A stretch of 8,850 bases of DNA from an uncultured Bacteroidales bacterium (lineage in GTDB: Bacteria > Bacteroidota > Bacteroidia > Bacteroidales > P3): assembly GCA_947174375.1 (NCBI GenBank), contig CAMWIS010000064.1, positions 1 to 8,850 on the forward strand, in the 5' to 3' direction. Below the pieces are notes generated by a model. It saw only the letters and a list, made by a program, of their open reading frames with translations. It was not told where the DNA came from and ran no database searches. Below are positions 1 through 5,536 of this stretch, one piece after another. The translations under genes and the position numbers were made by a program. The first letter of the stretch is position 1; each line of letters begins with the position of its first letter.

Positions 1-441
1 CCGCTCCAGCAACCCGCGGCAGCCGGCGTGCACCTGCCGCCAGGTGAGGTCGAAATCGCGCGTGTACCACGGGTCGGCGATGTCGCCGGGCGTGGGCGTA
101 AAGTCCAACAGCCGGCACACCTTGCCGTCGGTGTCCTGCCCGATGATGCGGCGGATGTTGTTCAGGTTCTGCGTATCCATCGCCACAATGAGGTCGTAAT
201 GGCGGTAGTCGGCCAATGTCATCTGCCGGGCGCGGTGCGCCGAACTGTCGATGCCGGCCGCTTCCAACAGCCGGCGCACGGGCGGATACACGCCGTTGCC
301 GGTTTCTTCGGTCGAGGTGGCGGCCGAGGCGATTTCGAACCCCGCCGACCGGCCGGCCTCCGCCACCATCGCCTTCATCACATATTCGGCCATGGGCGAA
401 CGGCAGATGTTGCCATGGCACACAAACAATATCTTCTTCAT
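1..441 (-). CDS. Low-molecular-weight protein tyrosine phosphatase, C-terminus cut by window edge
   Basis: This cytoplasmic phosphatase should hydrolyse phosphotyrosine, or arsenate-type substrates in related enzymes, through a cysteinyl-phosphate intermediate. The first 147 codons are open. The P-loop CHGNICRS starts at residue 8, giving nucleophile Cys8 and Arg14. The general-acid motif DPWY lies at residues 123-126, with Asp123 as the acid. Both catalytic elements are therefore present. Family members are usually about 150-160 residues, so only a short C-terminal piece should be missing beyond base 1. The ATG at 439-441 is preceded by AAGGA with a 6-base spacer and sits 9 bases after the TPM gene, so translation from the same mRNA is likely. 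No dedicated promoter is visible. The family assignment is firm. Its substrate is unknown: in other bacteria such enzymes often act on tyrosine kinases of polysaccharide export, but no such kinase is in this window. Confidence 0.95.
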   Translation of the reverse strand, partial: MKKILFVCHGNICRSPMAEYVMKAMVAEAGRSAGFEIASAATSTEETGNGVYPPVRRLLEAAGIDSSAHRARQMTLADYRHYDLIVAMDTQNLNNIRRIIGQDTDGKVCRLLDFTPTPGDIADPWYTRDFDLTWRQVHAGCRGLLER

Positions 442-447
442 AAGCAT

Positions 448-452
448 TCCTT
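448..452 (-). promoter_or_regulatory. Shine-Dalgarno site of the tyrosine phosphatase gene
   Basis: AAGGA on the minus strand overlaps the TAA stop of the preceding TPM gene and lies 6 bases before the phosphatase ATG. Strong Shine-Dalgarno sites are not the rule in Bacteroidetes. This one fixes the start and suggests the two genes share a transcript. Confidence 0.6.
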
Positions 453-1266
453 ACCACCGGCCGCCGGCACCGCCGCCACCGAAACTTCCCCCGCCGAAGC
501 CACCGAAGCCGCCGCCGGAGAAGCCGCCCCAAGAGCCGCCGTGCGAACTATTGTTGCCGCTGTGCGACAACAGCCAAAGCAAACCCATGGCCGCGCCGAG
601 GCCGCCGTCCCCGTCGCCCCCGCCGTTAAAGCCGTCCTTGTTATGCTTGTTCGCCCGCACCAAGGCCACGATAAACAACAGGAAAGCGAACAGCATCAGG
701 CAGACCGCCACCACTATCGCCACCATCTCGTCGCCGCCCAGATAGCGGTCGGCCTTGATTTCACCGCTGGCCAACGCCTTCAGCACTTTCAGCGCGGCCT
801 GCGTGCCGCCGTAATAATCGTTCTCGCGGAAATGCGGAATCATCTCGTCCTCGATGATGCGCTTGCAGACCGCATCGGGAATCGCCCCCTCCAAGCCGTA
901 GCCCGTGGCGATGAACACCTCTCCGCCCTCGTCCGCACGCTTGGGCTTGATGAGCACGACGATGCCGTTGTCGAACTCCGCCTGCCCCACGCCCCACTGC
1001 TTGCCGATTTCGTAGGCCATGTCGGCCGCTGCATAGCCATTGAGCGACGGCAGCGTCACCACCGCAATCTGGTTGGAGGTCGAATCGCTGAACGCCACGA
1101 GTTCCCATTCCATCGTCTGCCGCTGCGTCACCGTAAAGATGCCCGCCTGGTCGTTGACCAAACGCGGCGGCACCGGCCGCGCCGGCACCTGCGCCTGCAA
1201 CGCGCCCACGGCAAGCCCCATCCATACCACATACGACAGCACCGCCGTCCATACGTTACTTTTCAT
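451..1266 (-). CDS. Secreted, membrane-anchored TPM-domain protein with glycine-rich tail (YgcG-like)
   Basis: The 271-residue protein has a signal peptide (about residues 1-25, ending ALQA before Gln), then a TPM domain (about 35-165) facing the periplasm. It shows the family's hallmark DNGIVVLI (99-106) and GYGLEGAIPDA (122-132). A single membrane helix follows (about 181-203), then a Gly/Ser-rich tail ending AGGRW. TPM domains (Pfam TPM_phosphatase) include a plant chloroplast member with reported acid phosphatase activity, but bacterial roles are unsettled. The gene starts inside the end of the upstream soluble TPM gene (11-base overlap), pointing to translational coupling. I chose the ATG at 1264-1266 because it gives a clean signal peptide. 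An in-frame ATG six codons earlier (1284) is possible, and longer extensions merely read into the upstream gene. Confidence 0.9.
   Translation of the reverse strand: MKSNVWTAVLSYVVWMGLAVGALQAQVPARPVPPRLVNDQAGIFTVTQRQTMEWELVAFSDSTSNQIAVVTLPSLNGYAAADMAYEIGKQWGVGQAEFDNGIVVLIKPKRADEGGEVFIATGYGLEGAIPDAVCKRIIEDEMIPHFRENDYYGGTQAALKVLKALASGEIKADRYLGGDEMVAIVVAVCLMLFAFLLFIVALVRANKHNKDGFNGGGDGDGGLGAAMGLLWLLSHSGNNSSHGGSWGGFSGGGFGGFGGGSFGGGGAGGRW
454..540 (-). repeat. Low-complexity Gly/Ser/Phe-rich tail of the TPM protein
   Basis: Residues 243-271 consist almost entirely of glycine with spaced Phe, Ser and Trp in GGF/GGSF units, and the protein ends in Arg-Trp. The DNA is correspondingly rich in imperfect CCGCC-type trinucleotide runs on the plus strand. 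Glycine-rich tails ending in a small-residue run plus Trp are commonly seen in TPM proteins of this architecture, so this looks like a real C-terminus and not a frameshift artefact. Confidence 0.75.
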
Positions 1267-1708
1267 TGTCCATAGAGATTTCATCCGACAATTCGTTTTT
1301 ATCATACACCGCATCGTAAGGGAACGCCTCCTTGAGCCGCTGCCCCACCTCGTGTATCGCCTCCACGATGCCGTCCGCCAACGCACCCTCCTTGAAACGG
1401 GCCGTCATGGCCGCGTGTGTCTGCGTCCAATAGTCGTTGCCCAACTTGCTGTGGATGCCCACATCGCCGATAATGGCCGACTTGCGGTCATCCACGGCCA
1501 CATAGATCAGCACGCCGTTGCGCAAGAACGTCTTGTGCATCTTCAATTTCTTGAACCACCAGGCGGCCCGGTCCAGCACGTCTTCGGAACACAGCCGCTC
1601 CACGCGCAACCGGATCTCGCCGGACGTCTGCCGTTCGGCCTCGCCGATGGCCTTGACGATTCGCTCCTTTTCCTCCGCCGTCAACAGCGGTTCCCGTTTC
1701 GTTCCCAT
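1256..1708 (-). CDS. Soluble TPM-domain protein
   Basis: This 150-residue protein is almost entirely one TPM domain and has no signal peptide or membrane helix, so it is predicted cytoplasmic. Typical features are the helical N-terminus with SGEIRLRVE (29-37), a strand with NGVLIYVAVDDRKSAIIGD (64-82), and a helix near the end (EAIHEVGQRL). It lies between lemA and the membrane-anchored TPM gene, an arrangement known in many Bacteroidetes. It overlaps the downstream gene by 11 bases. The start ATG at 1706-1708 lies 89 bases after lemA, behind a terminator-like hairpin, so its expression may be lower than that of lemA. Activity is unknown, and the family name 'phosphatase' rests on a distant plant homologue. 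No Shine-Dalgarno site is evident. Confidence 0.88.
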   Translation of the reverse strand: MGTKREPLLTAEEKERIVKAIGEAERQTSGEIRLRVERLCSEDVLDRAAWWFKKLKMHKTFLRNGVLIYVAVDDRKSAIIGDVGIHSKLGNDYWTQTHAAMTARFKEGALADGIVEAIHEVGQRLKEAFPYDAVYDKNELSDEISMDNEK

Positions 1709-1730
1709 AAATCGCTATTTACGCATAATC

Positions 1731-1770
1731 AAAAACAGCCACGGCAGAATACCCGTTTCCGCCATGGCTG
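1731..1770 (-). terminator. Intrinsic-terminator-like hairpin between lemA and the TPM genes
   Basis: Read on the minus strand, CAGCCATGGC (1770-1761) pairs with GCCGTGGCTG (1745-1736) over ten base pairs, including one G-U wobble, around a 15-base loop. TTTTT (1735-1731) and further T-rich sequence follow directly. This is the classical layout of a Rho-independent terminator for leftward transcription, 28 bases after the lemA stop. The loop is long, so termination may be partial, acting as an attenuator that leaves some read-through into the TPM and phosphatase genes. Confidence 0.6.
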
Positions 1771-1797
1771 CCCAAGTCCGTAGCCGTCCGCAGACGC

Positions 1798-2394
1798 TTA
1801 TTTGCCGAAGTCGAAATTGACTTCCGGCGCGGTCTCCGCCCCCGGCTGGGCCGCAAAATACGGTTTCTTCTCAAAGCCGAACATACCGGCAATCAGATTG
1901 GTCGGGAAGCGGCGCAGGCGCGTGTTATAGACCTGTACCACCTCGTTGAAGTTCTTGCGTTCCACGCTGATACGGTTTTCCGTGCCTTCCAGTTGCGCCT
2001 GCAGTTCCTGGAAATTCTGCGTGGCCTTCAGCTCCGGATAACGTTCCACCGTGACCATGAGCCGCCCCAAAGCCGAGCCGACCTGCCCCTGCGCCTGTTC
2101 AAACTGCGCCAGGCTTTCGGCCGTCAGGTTCTCGGGCGATATCTTGACCTGCGTCGCGGCCGCCCGCGCTTCGATGACCGACGTCAACGTGGACTGCTCG
2201 AAATCGGCCGCCCCCTTGACGGTGTTGACGAGGTTCGGAATCAGATCCGCCCGGCGCTGATATACATTTTCCACCTGCGCCCAAGCCGAGTTGACCTTTT
2301 CTTCGGCCTTGACGAGTTTATTGTAGGTCGAACCCATCCACATGCCCAATACCACCACGACGATGAGCACGACAATCCAAACTTTAGCTTTCAT
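1798..2394 (-). CDS. lemA: LemA family membrane protein
   Basis: The 198-residue protein has a single N-terminal membrane helix (about residues 4-20) followed by a helical LemA domain. Family hallmarks are YNKLVKAEEKVNSAWAQVEN (24-43), the RRADLIPNLVNTV segment just after it, and the C-terminal VYNTRLRRFPTNLIAG followed by a short acidic tail. Its length matches the usual 180-200 residues. LemA proteins probably stand as helical bundles anchored in the inner membrane. Their biochemical function is not established, but they are very often encoded beside TPM-domain proteins, as here. The gene begins 46 bases after htpG with an A-rich leader and no Shine-Dalgarno site. I see neither a terminator nor a -7 box in that gap, so read-through from htpG is plausible. 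The start ATG at 2392-2394 immediately precedes the membrane helix. Confidence 0.95.
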   Translation of the reverse strand: MKAKVWIVVLIVVVVLGMWMGSTYNKLVKAEEKVNSAWAQVENVYQRRADLIPNLVNTVKGAADFEQSTLTSVIEARAAATQVKISPENLTAESLAQFEQAQGQVGSALGRLMVTVERYPELKATQNFQELQAQLEGTENRISVERKNFNEVVQVYNTRLRRFPTNLIAGMFGFEKKPYFAAQPGAETAPEVNFDFGK

Positions 2395-2440
2395 GTTTCT
2401 TATGTTTTTTGGTTTTTATTTCAACTTCGCGATTGCCCGT

Positions 2441-4507
2441 TTACTGCATCAAATCCACGCTGCGTTTGAGGAACGTATGCAAGGCCTCGCCCTTGAGCAA
2501 GCCGTTCGACAACAGGGCCAGGTCGATGAGCTGCCCGATGGTTTTGTCGCCGGCGGCGTATTGGCGCAGCTGTTCGCGCTCCTCTTTCTCCACCTCGGCA
2601 ATCTGCTTCTGCAGTTCGTCGATGCGGTCTTTGTCCGAAGCCGGCTTGTCGGCCTCCTTCAAGTCTTTCGACAAGTCCTCGATGTCTTTCTTCTGTTTCT
2701 GCAAGTCCGCCACTTTGGCCTGCAACGGGTTCAGCGTCGCGTCCAGGGCCTTGCCCGCGCGTTCCTGAACGGCCTTTATCAAGCGGTGGTCGGTATTGAC
2801 GACGATGTTCAGCTGGTCGCCCATCTGCCCGTAGAAACTCATCTCCGGGTTGATTTCGGCCATCTCCTTCATACGCCGCATATATTCGGAACGCGCCACG
2901 AGCACCGGTTCCGCGTCCTCGCCCATGGGCTGCAATTCCACATGATACATACCGCCGGTCTTGGGCAACTGCGTGTCGAACAGGCCGCGCATCCGCTTCT
3001 GTTCCTCGGCCGTCCAAGTCAGCTGACGGTCTTCCGCCTTCGGAATCAGCCGGTCGGCCACGTCCGAATCCACGCGCACGAACCGCCAGTCGCTGTGTTT
3101 CTGCTCCAGGAAGTTGATGAAGGGCGTTTCCAGTTGGCCGTCCATAATCAACACGTCGTAGCCCTTGGCCTTGGCCGCCTGTATATAGGCGTACTGGTCG
3201 TCGGCCGCCTGCGCGTAGAGGAACACGAGCTTGTTGTCCTTGTCGGTCTGCTGTTCCTTGATGGCGGTCGCATATTCCTCCAAGCCGAAATATTTTTTGT
3301 CGGTATTCTTCAGCAGGTAGAATTTCTCGGCGCGTTCGGCGAATTTCTCGTCGGTGAGCATCCCGTACTGGATGAAAATCTTGAGGTCGTCCCACTTCGT
3401 CTCGAAATCCTTGCGCTCGTTCTTATACAACCCCTCGATGCTGTCGGCCACCTTCTTCGTGATGTGCGACGATATTTTCTTGACGTTGCGGTCGCTTTGC
3501 AGATAGGAACGCGACACGTTGAGCGGGATGTCGGGCGAGTCGATGACGCCGTGCAGCAACGTCAGGTAGTCGGGCACGATGCCTTCCACCGAATCGGTCA
3601 CATAGACCTGGTTGCTGTAAAGCTGAATCTTGTTCTTCTGCAATTCCAGCTTCGAATTGATCTTGGGGAAATACAGGATACCGGTCAGCGTGAACGGATA
3701 ATCCACATTGAGGTGGATGTGGAACAGCGGGTCGGCCGCGGCCGGATACAGGTCGTGATAGAATTTCCCGTAGTCCTCGGCCTTGAGTTCCGACGGCTTG
3801 CGCGTCCAGGCCGGATGCGTGTCGTTGACAATCAGGTCGCGGTCGGTGTCATGATAGGCGCCGTCTTTCCACTCCTTTTCCTTGCCGCAGACGATTTCCA
3901 CGGGCAGGAAGCGGCAGTATTTGCGCAACAGCCATTCCACACGTTCTTCTTCCGCAAAATCCTTCTCCTCCTTGCTCAGATACAGAATCACGTCCGTCCC
4001 CCGCTCGGCGCGTTCGGCCTCGGCCATCGTGAACTCGGTCGTGCCCGTGCAGCTCCAGCGTACCGCCGGCGCGTCTTCCTTGTAGGAGCGCGTCACGATT
4101 TCCACCTTGTCGCTCACCATGAAGGCCGAATAGAACCCCAAGCCGAAATGCCCGATGATGGCTTGGGCGTTGTCTTTGTATTTCTTCATGAACTCCTCGG
4201 CGCCGGAGAACGCGATTTGGTTGATGTACTTATCCACCTCCTCGGCCGTCATGCCGATGCCATTGTCCGATATCGTCAGCGTGCCGGCCTTGGCGTCGGG
4301 CGTCACCGTCACGCGCAGGTTATCGACGCTGCCCTTGAATTCGCCGGTCGAAGCCAACGTCTTGAGCTTCTGCGTGGCGTCCACGGCGTTCGACACCAGC
4401 TCTCTCAAAAATATCTCATGATCCGAATACAGGAACTTCTTGATAATCGGAAACAAATCCTGGGTGGAAACCCCTATCTTACCTTTGGTTTTCATGGTTT
4501 TGCTCAT
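2441..4507 (-). CDS. htpG: Hsp90-family molecular chaperone HtpG
   Basis: This is the cytoplasmic ATP-dependent dimeric chaperone. The 688-residue protein carries the GHKL ATPase domain (about 10-225) with ELVSNA (36-41), DNGIGM (81-86), GHFGLGFYSAFMV (119-131) and GTD (170-172). The middle domain contains NVSRSYLQSDR (330-340), whose arginines match the ATP-contacting loop of bacterial Hsp90. A C-terminal dimerisation domain follows. A highly charged coiled-coil-like stretch (about 595-650) sits in the C-terminal region, and the protein is some 60 residues longer than the roughly 624-residue E. coli HtpG. Two starts are possible: ATG at 4507 (used here, directly behind an A-rich run) or the in-frame ATG at 4495, which gives the MKTKGKIGV start closest to Bacteroides homologues. 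Longer starts would cross the sigma-54-like promoter and the preceding gene. Confidence 0.97.
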   Translation of the reverse strand: MSKTMKTKGKIGVSTQDLFPIIKKFLYSDHEIFLRELVSNAVDATQKLKTLASTGEFKGSVDNLRVTVTPDAKAGTLTISDNGIGMTAEEVDKYINQIAFSGAEEFMKKYKDNAQAIIGHFGLGFYSAFMVSDKVEIVTRSYKEDAPAVRWSCTGTTEFTMAEAERAERGTDVILYLSKEEKDFAEEERVEWLLRKYCRFLPVEIVCGKEKEWKDGAYHDTDRDLIVNDTHPAWTRKPSELKAEDYGKFYHDLYPAAADPLFHIHLNVDYPFTLTGILYFPKINSKLELQKNKIQLYSNQVYVTDSVEGIVPDYLTLLHGVIDSPDIPLNVSRSYLQSDRNVKKISSHITKKVADSIEGLYKNERKDFETKWDDLKIFIQYGMLTDEKFAERAEKFYLLKNTDKKYFGLEEYATAIKEQQTDKDNKLVFLYAQAADDQYAYIQAAKAKGYDVLIMDGQLETPFINFLEQKHSDWRFVRVDSDVADRLIPKAEDRQLTWTAEEQKRMRGLFDTQLPKTGGMYHVELQPMGEDAEPVLVARSEYMRRMKEMAEINPEMSFYGQMGDQLNIVVNTDHRLIKAVQERAGKALDATLNPLQAKVADLQKQKKDIEDLSKDLKEADKPASDKDRIDELQKQIAEVEKEEREQLRQYAAGDKTIGQLIDLALLSNGLLKGEALHTFLKRSVDLMQ

Positions 4508-4540
4508 TTTTTTATTTGGATAAACAACGGCGGACAGTAC

Positions 4541-4556
4541 AGCATAGACCGTGCCA
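4541..4556 (-). promoter_or_regulatory. Probable sigma-54 (RpoN) -24/-12 promoter of htpG
   Basis: The minus strand reads TGGCACGGTCTATGCT, which matches the sigma-54 consensus TGGCACG-N4-TTGCW at every defined position except one (A for the first T of TTGC). The invariant GG (4555-4554) and GC (4543-4542) are correctly spaced. Transcription should begin near base 4530, leaving a leader of about 23 bases before the ATG at 4507. The -24 element forms one arm of a perfect 6-bp inverted repeat (4549-4564, CCGTGC-TTTG-GCACGG). No TAnnTTTG box of the Bacteroidetes housekeeping type is seen in the intergenic region. Confidence 0.65.
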
Positions 4557-4569
4557 AAGCACGGGCATC

Positions 4570-4582
4570 TGTCAGGATGACA
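4570..4582. promoter_or_regulatory. Inverted repeat TGTCA-N3-TGACA, candidate activator site upstream of htpG
   Basis: A perfect 5+5 inverted repeat with a 3-base spacer is centred about 21 bases upstream of the -24 GG. A dyad next to a sigma-54 element is the layout expected for an enhancer-binding protein, although such sites usually lie further upstream. Identity of the binding protein is unknown, and no RpoN activator gene is in the window. Confidence 0.45.
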
Positions 4583-4590
4583 TTTTTTTA

Positions 4591-4601
4591 CGGGTGACCC
4601 G
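4591..4601. promoter_or_regulatory. Small palindrome CGGGTGACCCG, function unknown
   Basis: A perfect 4-bp CGGG/CCCG dyad, with TGA between the arms, sits 8 bases beyond the TGTCA repeat, between it and the end of the upstream membrane-protein gene. On the minus strand it is followed by TAAAAAAA and not a T-run, so it is not an intrinsic terminator for the upstream operon. It could be a second operator half or chance in GC-rich DNA. Confidence 0.25.
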
Positions 4602-4620
4602 ACGTTTTGGCCGCCCGCCC

Positions 4621-5511
4621 CTATTCCGTACAGACCTCCGATGCCGCCGGTGCGACGAGCGCCGTCTGCGCCGAAGCCAGTTCCTGCGGATCCAGTTCGG
4701 AGCCGTTCTTGCTGTGCGGAATCAGGAAGACCGCCCAGACCACGACCGTTACCGCCACCGTCACCCAAGGGCGGGCGGCGGAGCGCCGGCCGAACACCTC
4801 GAAGCCCCAGGCGACCATCAGGGCCAACAGCATGAGCAGCGTCTTGTTGTCGGTCAAGTCCGTTCCCATCGGGAAGCCCGTCCAGTAAGGGCCGAACGCA
4901 TAGTGCTGCACGAGCGGGCCGAACACGAAGCCGCCCAACAACAGCGAAGCCAAGCCCATATACAGGTATTTCTTATAGGCCGACAGGCGGCAGAGCGCGA
5001 AGCCGCCCGCCACCGTGACAAACAGCAAGGACAGGAACATGAACAGGATGTGCGGGATAAGACAGGCCGCCGGCACATCCCCTTTGAAACGGAGCACGAC
5101 CGGTGCGTCGGCGGGATAGACCGCCCCTTCGGCCTCCACATAATACTGCCATTTCCCGGCGGCCGGCAGGGCCGGAAGCCAGGCTTCCCACTCGCCCGCG
5201 CCCGTGACGCGCATCTCGCGGCTCATATAGGCCTCGCCCGCCACTTCCGGATAGTGCTTGTAATACAGCCGCGCGGATTCCGTTGCCGCCGGCGCCTTGC
5301 TCGCGCCGCTGTAAAGCGTCGCGTCGCGCAGGGGTACGGTCACGCGCACGGCTTCCGGCCCGCCGCTGCGCGGCAAACGGAACGCGTTCCGCTGGCCGGC
5401 CGCCGTCTCCACCGTCTGCCGGAGCGGGTGCGTCGGCCCCGTCATCCGTTGATACACGCTGCTGCCCAACGTCAGCAACACCGCCACTATCCAAATCAAA
5501 GTCCTTTTCAT
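4621..5511 (-). CDS. Conserved-looking five-helix membrane protein of unknown function
   Basis: I do not recognise a characterised family. The 296-residue protein has an N-terminal membrane anchor (about 5-20) followed by QRMTGPTHPLR. A soluble, probably periplasmic beta-rich domain (about 30-145) follows, reminiscent of an immunoglobulin-like fold with WEAWLPALPAAGKWQYYVE. Four more membrane helices come at about 152-175, 182-204, 223-240 and 249-265, and then a polar tail. Distinctive motifs at membrane edges are IPH (152-154), QHYAFGPYWTGFPMG (202-216), DLTDNKT (218-224) and IPHSKNGSELD (264-274). The ATG at 5509-5511 lies 25 bases after the peptidase gene with an A-rich leader. An upstream in-frame start is possible but would put charged residues ahead of a clean anchor. 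It is the last gene of the kinase operon, so it may be part of that sensor pathway. Confidence 0.85.
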   Translation of the reverse strand: MKRTLIWIVAVLLTLGSSVYQRMTGPTHPLRQTVETAAGQRNAFRLPRSGGPEAVRVTVPLRDATLYSGASKAPAATESARLYYKHYPEVAGEAYMSREMRVTGAGEWEAWLPALPAAGKWQYYVEAEGAVYPADAPVVLRFKGDVPAACLIPHILFMFLSLLFVTVAGGFALCRLSAYKKYLYMGLASLLLGGFVFGPLVQHYAFGPYWTGFPMGTDLTDNKTLLMLLALMVAWGFEVFGRRSAARPWVTVAVTVVVWAVFLIPHSKNGSELDPQELASAQTALVAPAASEVCTE

Positions 5512-5536
5512 ATCATCGTCATTTTTATATCCTATC

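Noticed and set aside
251..745. Proline-rich plus-strand frame (KPPKPPPEKPP-like)
   Set aside because: The proline run is the antisense image of the glycine-rich tail of the TPM protein.
28..1275. A 415-codon open frame on the plus strand
   Set aside because: It runs antisense across the phosphatase and TPM genes, is His/Arg/Ala-rich, shows no recognisable domain, and is explained by the composition of the opposite strand.
1715..1765. A 16-residue minus-strand open frame (starting MAETGILPWL) between lemA and the soluble TPM gene
   Set aside because: It lies across the terminator-like hairpin, lacks a ribosome-binding site and is too short to support. A leader peptide is conceivable but has no evidence.
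4405..4412. TATTTTTG match to the Bacteroidetes -7 box on the minus strand
   Set aside because: It lies inside the conserved htpG coding region, after the start codon, with no gene start suitably placed downstream.
2342..4597. A 751-codon open frame on the plus strand opposite htpG
   Set aside because: It mirrors htpG in antisense and has His/Arg/Val/Leu-rich composition without domain features. Long antisense frames are expected opposite GC-biased codons, and htpG on the other strand is unambiguous.
4508..4768. An 87-codon N-terminal extension of HtpG
   Set aside because: The extension reads through the intergenic region and the end of the upstream gene and has low-complexity composition. 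Hsp90 homology begins only after ATG 4507/4495.
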